From: an uncultured Faecalibacterium sp.
GTDB lineage: Bacteria > Bacillota > Clostridia > Oscillospirales > Ruminococcaceae
Assembly (NCBI GenBank): GCA_937880095.1
Contig: CALFLK010000002.1
Location: 62,001 to 126,000 of the forward strand
DNA: 64,000 bases
Reading direction: 5' to 3'
The translations under genes and the position numbers were made by a program. Below are positions 8,551-15,185 of the stretch, one piece after another (positions within the stretch are counted from its first letter, which is position 1; every line of letters begins with the position of its first letter). Below the pieces are notes generated by a model, which saw only the letters and a program-made list of their open reading frames with translations, had not been told where the DNA came from and did no database searches.

Positions 8551-8624
8551 GGATTTATTTTTTACAGTGCATCGTTTAAGACGCAAATTGCGCATCCAGC
8601 AAGCGACGCAGCACCCGCAAAGAA

Positions 8625-9890
8625 TCAGCTTTCGGTTTCGGCGGCGGATTCCGTGGATTGAGAAAGATAGATGGGATAAATATCCCGGCGGGCGCGCCAA
8701 ATGGTCAGCCAGCCAAAGATAAGATCCGCAAACGCACACAGCGAAATGCTGACACGGTAGGGGAAGATCTCACCCAGTAAGCCAACGCCCAAGGTCAGTA
8801 CAAAGCAGATGACCCCGAAGAAAATATTCTGGAACGCGTTCAAGCGGGCACGCATGGTGTCCGGAATGTAACACTGAATAGCGGCTTCACGGGTGGTAGC
8901 ACTGTTGATGCCCAGAAATCCGCAGATAAAACGGTTTACCAGCATAAGCGGATAGCTGATCCACAGCAGACACAAATCCATGATTCCGTAGGTTTGCTGA
9001 ATCAGGAATACAAAGCCATACTGCTTTTCCTTGGGGATCTTAATCCGATAGTGGAACATTCCACCCAGGCTGCGCCCCATAAACTCCATGACGGAAAACA
9101 GCGCAAACATGGATGCACTAAAACCCGGTGCCGTGCGGAAAAACGCAATCAACAGGGGATAAGTACCCTGCATCACACCACTTGTCACCGCATTGTGCAG
9201 GAAAATGGTTGCAATGCCGTGCTCCTGTTTCAAGTAAGCCAGACCGTCTTTCAAATCCTGCCACCAAAGGTGAAAGGAGAAGGTGTTGTTTTCCATGCGG
9301 TTTTCTTCCCGGATGGAGATGTTGCTTTCAATAGCGGCAGCAACCAGCGAAAGCCCACCTTGAACCAGCAGGATGCCGCCCACGCCCAAATGCTCCATCA
9401 TCACGGCTGCCATCGGCGCCATCACGACGGAAACCACCGGATACAGCATGGAAGAAACGGTGTAGCCTTTGTGTTCCATGCCTGCGGGAATCAAGTTGGG
9501 GAAAATGCTGTTGTAGACCAGCGCATCAAAGCTGCCCAGACAAGCCAGAATCAGCATAAAGCACAGGTACCCCATATAAGAAAAGGGATACCGCAGCAAA
9601 AACAGACCGGCCAGCGCATATAAAATGCCGTTTGCGGCATCGCCCAGCACCAAGAAGGGCTTGCGGGGTAAGCGGTCTAACCAAGGTCCGGCAAGCAGTG
9701 GGATGAAAATATTTGGTATAAACTGAATGGCCAGTGCAAAAGCGGCAGCCAGTGTGCTTCCGGTTTCGTCAAATACCAGAAAGGAAAGCGCAAAGTTTCC
9801 GGCTACCGCACCGGCTGCGCCAAAAACGGTAGCAACGGTCAGTAAGGTGTAATTTTTGGTCCAAAGAGTTTGTTTGCTGTTTTTTTGCAT
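8625..9890 (-). CDS. MFS transporter, drug-exporter type
   Basis: 421 residues, about twelve membrane helices. LAGPWLDRLPRKPFLVLGD between helices 2 and 3 is the MFS loop motif (GxLaDrxgrkxxl), and the overall pattern resembles the EntS / macrolide-efflux MFS_3 group. Plasma membrane. The start at 9890 follows AGAGG by 8 bases. Upstream, a 27-codon ORF (9965-10048) with a strong ribosome site overlaps a long hairpin whose far arm ends 6 bases before this gene's ribosome site; this looks like leader-peptide attenuation. It may export a drug or the product of the acyl-carrier cassette further upstream on the same strand. Confidence 0.85.
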   Translation of the reverse strand: MQKNSKQTLWTKNYTLLTVATVFGAAGAVAGNFALSFLVFDETGSTLAAAFALAIQFIPNIFIPLLAGPWLDRLPRKPFLVLGDAANGILYALAGLFLLRYPFSYMGYLCFMLILACLGSFDALVYNSIFPNLIPAGMEHKGYTVSSMLYPVVSVVMAPMAAVMMEHLGVGGILLVQGGLSLVAAAIESNISIREENRMENNTFSFHLWWQDLKDGLAYLKQEHGIATIFLHNAVTSGVMQGTYPLLIAFFRTAPGFSASMFALFSVMEFMGRSLGGMFHYRIKIPKEKQYGFVFLIQQTYGIMDLCLLWISYPLMLVNRFICGFLGINSATTREAAIQCYIPDTMRARLNAFQNIFFGVICFVLTLGVGLLGEIFPYRVSISLCAFADLIFGWLTIWRARRDIYPIYLSQSTESAAETES

Positions 9891-9910
9891 ATTGTTTTAC
9901 CTCTTAAAAG

Positions 9911-9990
9911 GCGAAACGCATACGTCGACGAAACAAGCAGCAGGTCCGAATCAAAAGGAGCGAATCATTTCGTCGAGCGATTCGTTTCGC
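9911..9990 (-). promoter_or_regulatory. Long two-stage hairpin in the leader of the MFS gene (candidate attenuator)
   Basis: Two nested perfect inverted repeats: GCGAAACG (9911-9918) with CGTTTCGC (9983-9990), and TCGACGAAA (9925-9933) with TTTCGTCGA (9968-9976). On the transcript the 5' arms lie inside the leader ORF ending at 9965. A competing 6-base pairing (CGAATC/GATTCG) could form an alternative hairpin. The 3' arm is followed by TTTT and the MFS ribosome site. Confidence 0.65.
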
Positions 9991-10048
9991 ACATGAAATG
10001 TTCTGAAATCGTATCGCGTACAGAGTTGTTATAAAAAAGCATATCCAT
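9965..10048 (-). CDS. 27-codon leader ORF upstream of the MFS exporter
   Basis: ATG 10048 sits 8 bases after AAAGGAGA, one of the best ribosome sites in the area, and the frame ends TCG ACG AAA TGA at 9965. It starts MDMLFYNNSVRD. Its final codons form the 5' arms of the hairpin at 9911-9990, so a stalled ribosome would change folding. There is no detectable function for the peptide itself. It lies 74 bases upstream of the MFS start. The arrangement resembles leader peptides of antibiotic-inducible resistance genes; the inducer is unknown. Confidence 0.6.
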   Translation of the reverse strand: MDMLFYNNSVRDTISEHFMCETNRSTK

Positions 10049-10128
10049 GATAATCGTCTCCTTTTATAAACAGGTTGTTATATGTCTAACATTTTGTAGT
10101 ATGCCAGAGCAGAAAAAGAAATGCAAGC

Positions 10129-10170
10129 AAAAGAGCATCGCAAAACGACGGTTTTGCAATGCTCTTTTTG
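10129..10170 (-). terminator. Terminator of the acyl-carrier cassette
   Basis: Arms AAAAGAGCATcGCAAAAC / GTTTTGCAATGCTCTTTTT with a four-base loop, 24 bases after the stop of the GNAT-like gene at 10194. It works in both directions. Confidence 0.9.
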
Positions 10171-10193
10171 TAGGTTTATCTAAGTTTTTTGGA

Positions 10194-11240
10194 TCAGTCT
10201 TCCACCGGCAGATTGGGGCGGTCCTGGTCGCCGTCTGCCTTGAACATCACGAAATGTTCCGGCTTGTTGGTGAAATAGTAGTAATCCGTGTTTTCATACA
10301 GCGGCGGGGTCAGGTAGTTGGGAATGACGGTTTTGTCATCCTCGGTGCGCTCCGAGAAACCGGCTGCTGCAAAAATTTCGGCAGGAATACCGGCGCAGTA
10401 GCAGTCAGCGTATTCTGCACCGCTGCTCTGCAAAAGCTGGTCGATGGCGTTGCCCAAGCGGGGCAGTACTTCGTCCATGCCAACGAAATCTACAATGCGC
10501 AGCACCGGGATTTCGCCGTGCTCGCCGCTTTCTACCACACGGGTAACCAGATAAGCCAGCAGCTTTCCGTTTTCGTAGACGCTCCACACATTGTACTCCA
10601 AATGCGGGAAAGAGAAGTAGCGGCGTGCCAGATAGTGAATATCCTTGCGGGGGGTGTGGTCCGTTTCCGGCATACCCAGACCCTGCAAACGCACCACAGA
10701 AGATACCGTATCCAGTGCCAAATCACCGCTTACGGGCAGGATTTCCGGTACAAAGGTGTCGGGGTTAGAACCTTCCGGCACAGCAGGGCGGCACAGCTGA
10801 TACGCTGCTGCATTGGCACGGGGTGCCAGACGGTAATAGTGGGGGATGCGACCAGCCTCCCAGCCCAGAAAACGATACAAAACGCAGGTGTTTGCCCGAA
10901 TGTTGTTGCAGGCAACCACGTTTGCACCCGTCAGGGCAGGGATTGCGTTCATCAATTCCAGACCAACGCCGTTTTCGCCCTTTTTGGCGACCCATACGCT
11001 GACCCACAGGTCCGGCGTTTCGCTATTGTTTGCCAGAATGTAACCAGCGACAGCCAAAAGCTCGCCGTTACGCTCTGCCAAAACAAACTGCAGCTGTGTG
11101 CCGCAGTAATAATACTCGAACCATTCCGGGCGGTTCACCAGCGGCAGTTTCCAGTCAAAATTGGCATTGATGAAATCCACAATGCGCTGCTGCTCGGCAT
11201 ACTGCGCCAAGCGAAATTGTATATCAGAAACGTCAGGCAA
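10194..11240 (-). CDS. GNAT-like acyltransferase of the FkbH/ACP cassette
   Basis: 348 residues. The N-terminal half has the GNAT pattern: QFVLAERNGELLAVAGYIL for strands 3-4, a GENGVGLELMNAI segment where the acyl-thioester pantetheine loop would be, and NTCVLYRFLGWEAG for the last helix-strand. The C-terminal half is less recognisable. It may transfer the carrier-bound acyl group to an amine, but no acceptor is visible. The start is TTG 11240, 8 bases after GGGAGG and overlapping the SDR gene's end by 8 bases, which implies translational coupling. Last gene of the cassette, closed by a terminator. Confidence 0.7.
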   Translation of the reverse strand: MPDVSDIQFRLAQYAEQQRIVDFINANFDWKLPLVNRPEWFEYYYCGTQLQFVLAERNGELLAVAGYILANNSETPDLWVSVWVAKKGENGVGLELMNAIPALTGANVVACNNIRANTCVLYRFLGWEAGRIPHYYRLAPRANAAAYQLCRPAVPEGSNPDTFVPEILPVSGDLALDTVSSVVRLQGLGMPETDHTPRKDIHYLARRYFSFPHLEYNVWSVYENGKLLAYLVTRVVESGEHGEIPVLRIVDFVGMDEVLPRLGNAIDQLLQSSGAEYADCYCAGIPAEIFAAAGFSERTEDDKTVIPNYLTPPLYENTDYYYFTNKPEHFVMFKADGDQDRPNLPVED

Positions 11241-11976
11241 TGGTACTACCTCCCGTAATCGGCAGCGTAACGCCGGTGATAAAGCCGGCTTCGTCGCTCA
11301 GCAAAAATTCCATAGCGGGGACAACGTCGCTGACGCGGCAGTTGCGGCCCATGGGGTTATCGGCAGCAGATGCCTGTACAATCAGGTCCGGCGTATCGGA
11401 CAAAAACTTAGTTTCCATCATGCTGGGTGCCACGCTGTTTACCGTAACGCCAGCAGATGCGTACTCGATGGCAAGGCTCTTTGCCAAGCCGCCCAGCGCG
11501 CTTTTTGCCATGACGTAAGCGGACATATTTTTCGGCGGGCAGCCGATGGTGTAGCTGGTCAGAATGAACAGCACACGACCGAACTTTGCTTTTGCCATCT
11601 GGGGCACAAAAGCCTTGCACAGCTGAACGGCGCTCTTGATCTGCACGTTCATATCCAGATCGAAGCGGGCTTCATCAAACTTCTTGAACTTGGTGTTGAT
11701 GGCACGCAGTGCGGGCAGATGAATGAAATGGGTAGGAGCAGGGCACATGGTGCGGACGGCTTCCACAAAAGCGGAAATTGCTTCCGGGTTGCTCAAATCC
11801 ACGCTGAAGGTTTTGATTTTGCCGGGGTGTGCCTCGCACAAATCGCGGATGCGTTCCAAATCGCTGGAACCCTGTGCAATGATGCAGTCCTCGTCGCCCA
11901 TTTTGGCGAGCAGACGCTCCATCAGAGCATGGCCTACGTCGGAAGTTGCGCCGGTAATGAGATAAGTCTTTGCCAT
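11233..11976 (-). CDS. SDR family oxidoreductase of the FkbH/ACP cassette
   Basis: 247 residues. TGATSDVG is the cofactor-binding motif, LTS supplies the catalytic Ser and YVMAK the Tyr-Lys pair; GVTVNSVAPSMMET and GVTLPITGGS near the end are typical of FabG-like ketoacyl reductases. Likely reduces or oxidises a carrier-bound 3-keto/3-hydroxy acyl intermediate, given the ACP and MaoC neighbours. It starts 14 bases after the MaoC gene with AAAGGAAC upstream, and overlaps the following GNAT gene. Confidence 0.85.
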   Translation of the reverse strand: MAKTYLITGATSDVGHALMERLLAKMGDEDCIIAQGSSDLERIRDLCEAHPGKIKTFSVDLSNPEAISAFVEAVRTMCPAPTHFIHLPALRAINTKFKKFDEARFDLDMNVQIKSAVQLCKAFVPQMAKAKFGRVLFILTSYTIGCPPKNMSAYVMAKSALGGLAKSLAIEYASAGVTVNSVAPSMMETKFLSDTPDLIVQASAADNPMGRNCRVSDVVPAMEFLLSDEAGFITGVTLPITGGSTIA

Positions 11977-11989
11977 AAAGGTTCCTTTC

Positions 11990-12415
11990 TTATTTTGCCA
12001 GACCCGCCTTGTAGGTGCCGCGGGTCACTTTTTTGCCGTCCTGATTGGTGATGGTGAACTTGACCGTTACTTCGCGGAATGCTTCGCTGCGCTCGGTCAC
12101 TTTGCCGGAAACAGTCAGCGTATCGCCGATGAAAACCGGCTTGGCAAACTTGGAATCCACCTGATGCAGCAGGCAGTGCTCACCGGGCAGATATACACCT
12201 GCCAAAGTGGAAACCATGCTGGCACCCAGCATTCCGTAAACCACACGACCCGGATAACCACGGCCTGCGGCATACTCGGCATCCATATGAATAGGGGAGC
12301 AGTCGCCGGTGATGGCGTAGAAATGCTCCATCATTTCCGGGGTGACGATTACGGTAAACTGTTCGGTGCGACCCTCGGTCATTTCGTCAAAGGTGTAGCT
12401 GTTATAGCTGCTCAT
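11990..12415 (-). CDS. MaoC-like (R)-hydratase/dehydratase
   Basis: 141 residues. The hydratase-2 signature is present as YAITGDCSPIHMDAEYA, with the catalytic Asp and His of the hot-dog fold. It would interconvert 3-hydroxyacyl and 2-enoyl thioesters, probably on the ACP encoded upstream. The start at 12415 is fixed by AGGAGG; an in-frame ATG at 12448 lies inside the hairpin upstream and lacks a site. It is separated from the ACP gene by a terminator-like hairpin, so the cassette may be read at two levels. Confidence 0.88.
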   Translation of the reverse strand: MSSYNSYTFDEMTEGRTEQFTVIVTPEMMEHFYAITGDCSPIHMDAEYAAGRGYPGRVVYGMLGASMVSTLAGVYLPGEHCLLHQVDSKFAKPVFIGDTLTVSGKVTERSEAFREVTVKFTITNQDGKKVTRGTYKAGLAK

Positions 12416-12431
12416 AAAACCTCCTGATACG

Positions 12432-12470
12432 ATAAAAACGCACATCACATTCCGCGATGTGCGTTTTTAG
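12432..12470 (-). terminator. Terminator-like hairpin inside the acyl-carrier cassette
   Basis: AAAAACGCACATC / GATGTGCGTTTTT with a nine-base loop, between the ACP and MaoC genes. No second promoter is obvious, so it may set the ratio of upstream to downstream products. Confidence 0.8.
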
Positions 12471-12479
12471 TTTGTTCGA

Positions 12480-12722
12480 TTAGCCGACCAGACGAGCAAT
12501 CAGGTCCAGCAGGTCGCCAACATTCTGCAGGCCGCGAACGTCCTCCAGCTTGAACTTCAGACCGAACTTCTTTTCGATAGCGGTCAGCAGATTGATCTGC
12601 TCCAGACTGTCCCAATCCTCGATATCGTCAGCGCAGGTGGAACGGTCGATGACCAGCTCTTCGTCGTCAAAGTTGTCACGGAAAATTTCCTGAACGTCAG
12701 CCAGAATTTTCTGCATTTCCAT
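12480..12722 (-). CDS. Acyl carrier protein of the FkbH cassette
   Basis: 80 residues, acidic, four-helix carrier-protein pattern. The phosphopantetheine Ser is in WDSLEQINLL, the usual DSL motif at the start of helix 2. It is not the fatty-acid AcpP, which has a different sequence around DSLDxVEL and sits with fab genes. It follows the FkbH-like gene by 29 bases with AGGAGAC upstream, so it is the likely acceptor for the acyl group that FkbH loads. Confidence 0.9.
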   Translation of the reverse strand: MEMQKILADVQEIFRDNFDDEELVIDRSTCADDIEDWDSLEQINLLTAIEKKFGLKFKLEDVRGLQNVGDLLDLIARLVG

Positions 12723-12751
12723 AGCAGCAGTCTCCTTTTTATATCACAGTC

Positions 12752-14539
12752 TTAATCTACCCGCAGGGTTTCCATTACGTCACACTGCGGCTGATAGTCG
12801 GCAGGAATTACAAATTCGTATTCCTTGTTGCCGGCTTCGTCTTCGCTCTTCAGCTCAAAGCCGATTGTAGCATAAAAGTCCTTGACAAGCAAGTTCTTTG
12901 CGGTGGGATAGTAGTGACCGCGAATCACCTTTACGCCCTTTGCCTGTGCGTCCTCCACCAGCTTGTCAAACATTGCCTTTTCCAGATCGCGCTTCAGCAC
13001 GCGGCAGCTCATGACCCACAGGTCAATGTCCATCACGTCGCCAGCCACATGACCGATCACGTTGGCAATGATGCCGTTATCGCCGAACTTGTCCACCAAG
13101 CGTGCATACAGGGTCACATAGTCCGGATTGCCGATCAGGGTTTCGATTTCAGCGGCAGTGTAGCGGCGGGTGGTCAGGTTGAACTGGTTGCTCTTGTTGA
13201 TCAGCTGGGTGATGCGCTCTGCGTGGGCATTATCAAAATGACCGAACTCACCACGCATTTCCAAGCTGCGCAGGTACTCGCTGTAATCGCCGAAGGATGC
13301 CTGCATCTCTGCACGAGCTGCGTTCTGCTTGTACATCGCAACACGCTTCTGGTCGTCAGCGGACAGGTTGGTCACCTCAAAATAACCGCTGCGGTCGATG
13401 GAGTGGATGTACTCCTCCGGTGCGCCCAAGTCGGGTACTGCAACGCCGGGTACCTGCTGGCGAATGATTTCACGCTCGGCAGGGTTGTCATCAATAAAGA
13501 CGAAGCTGTCGGGGAAGATGTTGATTTCCTTTGCCATAGCAACCAGGTTGTGGCTCTTGGGCTCCCAGTTTGCCTTGAAGCAAACGAAATCGTCTTTCTT
13601 CAGCACACTGTCGGCACGCTCAAAACCAGCCACAGCGTTAGCTTCTTCGTTTTTGCTGTCCACGTTCAGCAGAACACCCAGTGCGCTGAGCTCTTTCAGA
13701 TACTGCTGGAACTCAGCGTATGCCATGCCAGCCGGGGTTTCCATACCCATGGTGATGCCTTCGGGACCGTCGTCACCAATGATGCCGCCCCACAGGGTGT
13801 TGTCCAAATCCAGTGCCAAAGCCTTCTTGTTGCGGCCCAGCAGGCTCTTGATGATGTTGGCGACGCTCTGTGCCAGATACGGGATCTTATCCAGTGCGCA
13901 GGGGTACTTGTAAGCGTACCATGCGGTCTGGTCGCTGAAAGCGTCCATGCCGTGCTGTGCCTGCAAATAGCACAGATCGTTCAGGTATAGATTGGGGGTT
14001 TCGTCCGCAGCCTGTGCCAGAATCTCATTCACACGGCGCACAAAACGGACACGACCGCCCGGATTGGTAGCTTCTGCGTTGCCCATCACACGGTAGGGGG
14101 GCAGCTCAAAGTTGTTCAGAATCACCGGGCAGCCCAGTGCCAGACCAGCTTTTGCAGCCTGCAGGAAACGATTTGCCTCTGCCTGTGCCAGCTTTTCGGC
14201 GTCCTCAGCCGTATCGCCGGGAACCGGCATGGCTTTCAGGTTGCGCATACTGGTGTGGATATAAATCACGTCCGGTGCAAACAGTGCCAGACTGCCGTCG
14301 TCAAAGCAAAGGTTTTCATAGAACAGACCGTACTGGCCCTGATAAAATTCCGGTGCGATTCCGTTTGCCAGCAGGTAAATTTCCAGAATGTCCTGCATGA
14401 CACCAACGGTAACACCGCTCATGATTGCAATTTTCTTGGGCAAAAGGTTTTCTTTTGCGCGCAGCTCGCGTTTGATTGCCCGCTTTTTTTGCAGAATCAA
14501 ATCGGCATCGAAGGGATAATCGAGAATATTGACAGCCAT
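12752..14539 (-). CDS. HAD-IIIC / FkbH-like acyl loading protein
   Basis: 595 residues, the long three-part form. The N-terminal about 230 residues are an FkbH-type leader region; the HAD-IIIC core begins at LALDLDNTLWGGIIGDDG (DxDxT motif) and continues through NVDSKNEE and FIDDNPAEREII; the C-terminal about 180 residues have a GNAT-like fold (QLINKSNQFNLTTRRYT onward). FkbH proteins of known clusters dephosphorylate 1,3-bisphosphoglycerate and load glyceryl onto a carrier protein. First gene of the cassette, with AGGAGG and a promoter at 14585-14613. The glyceryl substrate is inferred from family members. Confidence 0.88.
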   Translation of the reverse strand: MAVNILDYPFDADLILQKKRAIKRELRAKENLLPKKIAIMSGVTVGVMQDILEIYLLANGIAPEFYQGQYGLFYENLCFDDGSLALFAPDVIYIHTSMRNLKAMPVPGDTAEDAEKLAQAEANRFLQAAKAGLALGCPVILNNFELPPYRVMGNAEATNPGGRVRFVRRVNEILAQAADETPNLYLNDLCYLQAQHGMDAFSDQTAWYAYKYPCALDKIPYLAQSVANIIKSLLGRNKKALALDLDNTLWGGIIGDDGPEGITMGMETPAGMAYAEFQQYLKELSALGVLLNVDSKNEEANAVAGFERADSVLKKDDFVCFKANWEPKSHNLVAMAKEINIFPDSFVFIDDNPAEREIIRQQVPGVAVPDLGAPEEYIHSIDRSGYFEVTNLSADDQKRVAMYKQNAARAEMQASFGDYSEYLRSLEMRGEFGHFDNAHAERITQLINKSNQFNLTTRRYTAAEIETLIGNPDYVTLYARLVDKFGDNGIIANVIGHVAGDVMDIDLWVMSCRVLKRDLEKAMFDKLVEDAQAKGVKVIRGHYYPTAKNLLVKDFYATIGFELKSEDEAGNKEYEFVIPADYQPQCDVMETLRVD

Positions 14540-14584
14540 GGTTGTGCCTCCTGTGGATGTTTTTTCGTTCCTTTATTAGTTATA

Positions 14585-14613
14585 GTTATAACAGAAAAGC
14601 CCACCTGCCGCAA
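14585..14613 (-). promoter_or_regulatory. Promoter of the FkbH/ACP cassette
   Basis: Minus strand TTGCGG, 17-base spacer, TATAAC, about 45 bases before the start at 14539. It follows closely on the stop of the upstream gene at 14627. Confidence 0.65.
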
Positions 14614-14626
14614 GCAGAATTCCCGT

Positions 14627-14947
14627 TTATAAGCCCAAATCCTCCAAAGTACGCTGCAAGGCGGTATCGCCCGAAACCCGCCATCCGGCTTTCAGCCGAA
14701 GCGCATCACACTCCGGGAGAAGATTCACATAAATGTCATGAATTACCAGCGGAGCGGCTTTTGGGTCGGGACAATCGTACACCGCAACCTTGCCGCCACA
14801 GTCCCGCAGGTAGTATTCTGCGCCGGGCGGGGGCAGGATACGCAGCTCTCCAGCGGGAAGAAGTGGCGTAAGCATGACAAAAACTGCCAGCAGAATACAG
14901 AACGTGCAAAAACCCATGATAATATAAAAACGTGCAGGATGACGCAT
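14627..14947 (-). CDS. Small single-pass membrane protein with BofC C-terminal-like domain
   Basis: 106 residues. One hydrophobic helix at about 8-30, then an extracytoplasmic domain with YYLRDCGGKVAVYDC, DIYVNLLPECDALRLKAGW and a C-terminal LQRTLEDLGL. That series closely follows the C-terminal domain of BofC, the forespore protein that restrains SpoIVB in Bacillus; the homology is my reading and the role need not be sporulation here. The start at 14947 is fixed by AGGAGG; the frame continues upstream to 15022 without a site. Divergent from the PBP gene. Confidence 0.6.
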   Translation of the reverse strand: MRHPARFYIIMGFCTFCILLAVFVMLTPLLPAGELRILPPPGAEYYLRDCGGKVAVYDCPDPKAAPLVIHDIYVNLLPECDALRLKAGWRVSGDTALQRTLEDLGL

Positions 14948-15031
14948 TGCGCAAAACCTCCTTTTGGGAAAAGTATGGGCAGACAAAACCGTTTTCATCA
15001 TCCGATTTTGAAAAGGAAACAAAGCTGGGGT

Positions 15032-15060
15032 TTGTACAACGCCAGAATTTGTGGTATACT
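15032..15060 (+). promoter_or_regulatory. Promoter of the penicillin-binding protein gene
   Basis: TTGTAC (15032-15037), 17-base spacer, TATACT (15055-15060) with an extended TGG. Leaves a leader of about 115 bases with a small GACTG-aatta-CAGTC hairpin just before the ribosome site. Confidence 0.8.
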
Positions 15061-15185
15061 ACGGTAATGGTTATCATGCCATTCTACGCATTGTGCCCGC
15101 AAAGCGTGCCGAAGGAATGCACAGTGCGTCATATGAAATTGTAAAAGCAGACTGAATTACAGTCAGAAGTTAGGAGGCGGTCGCT

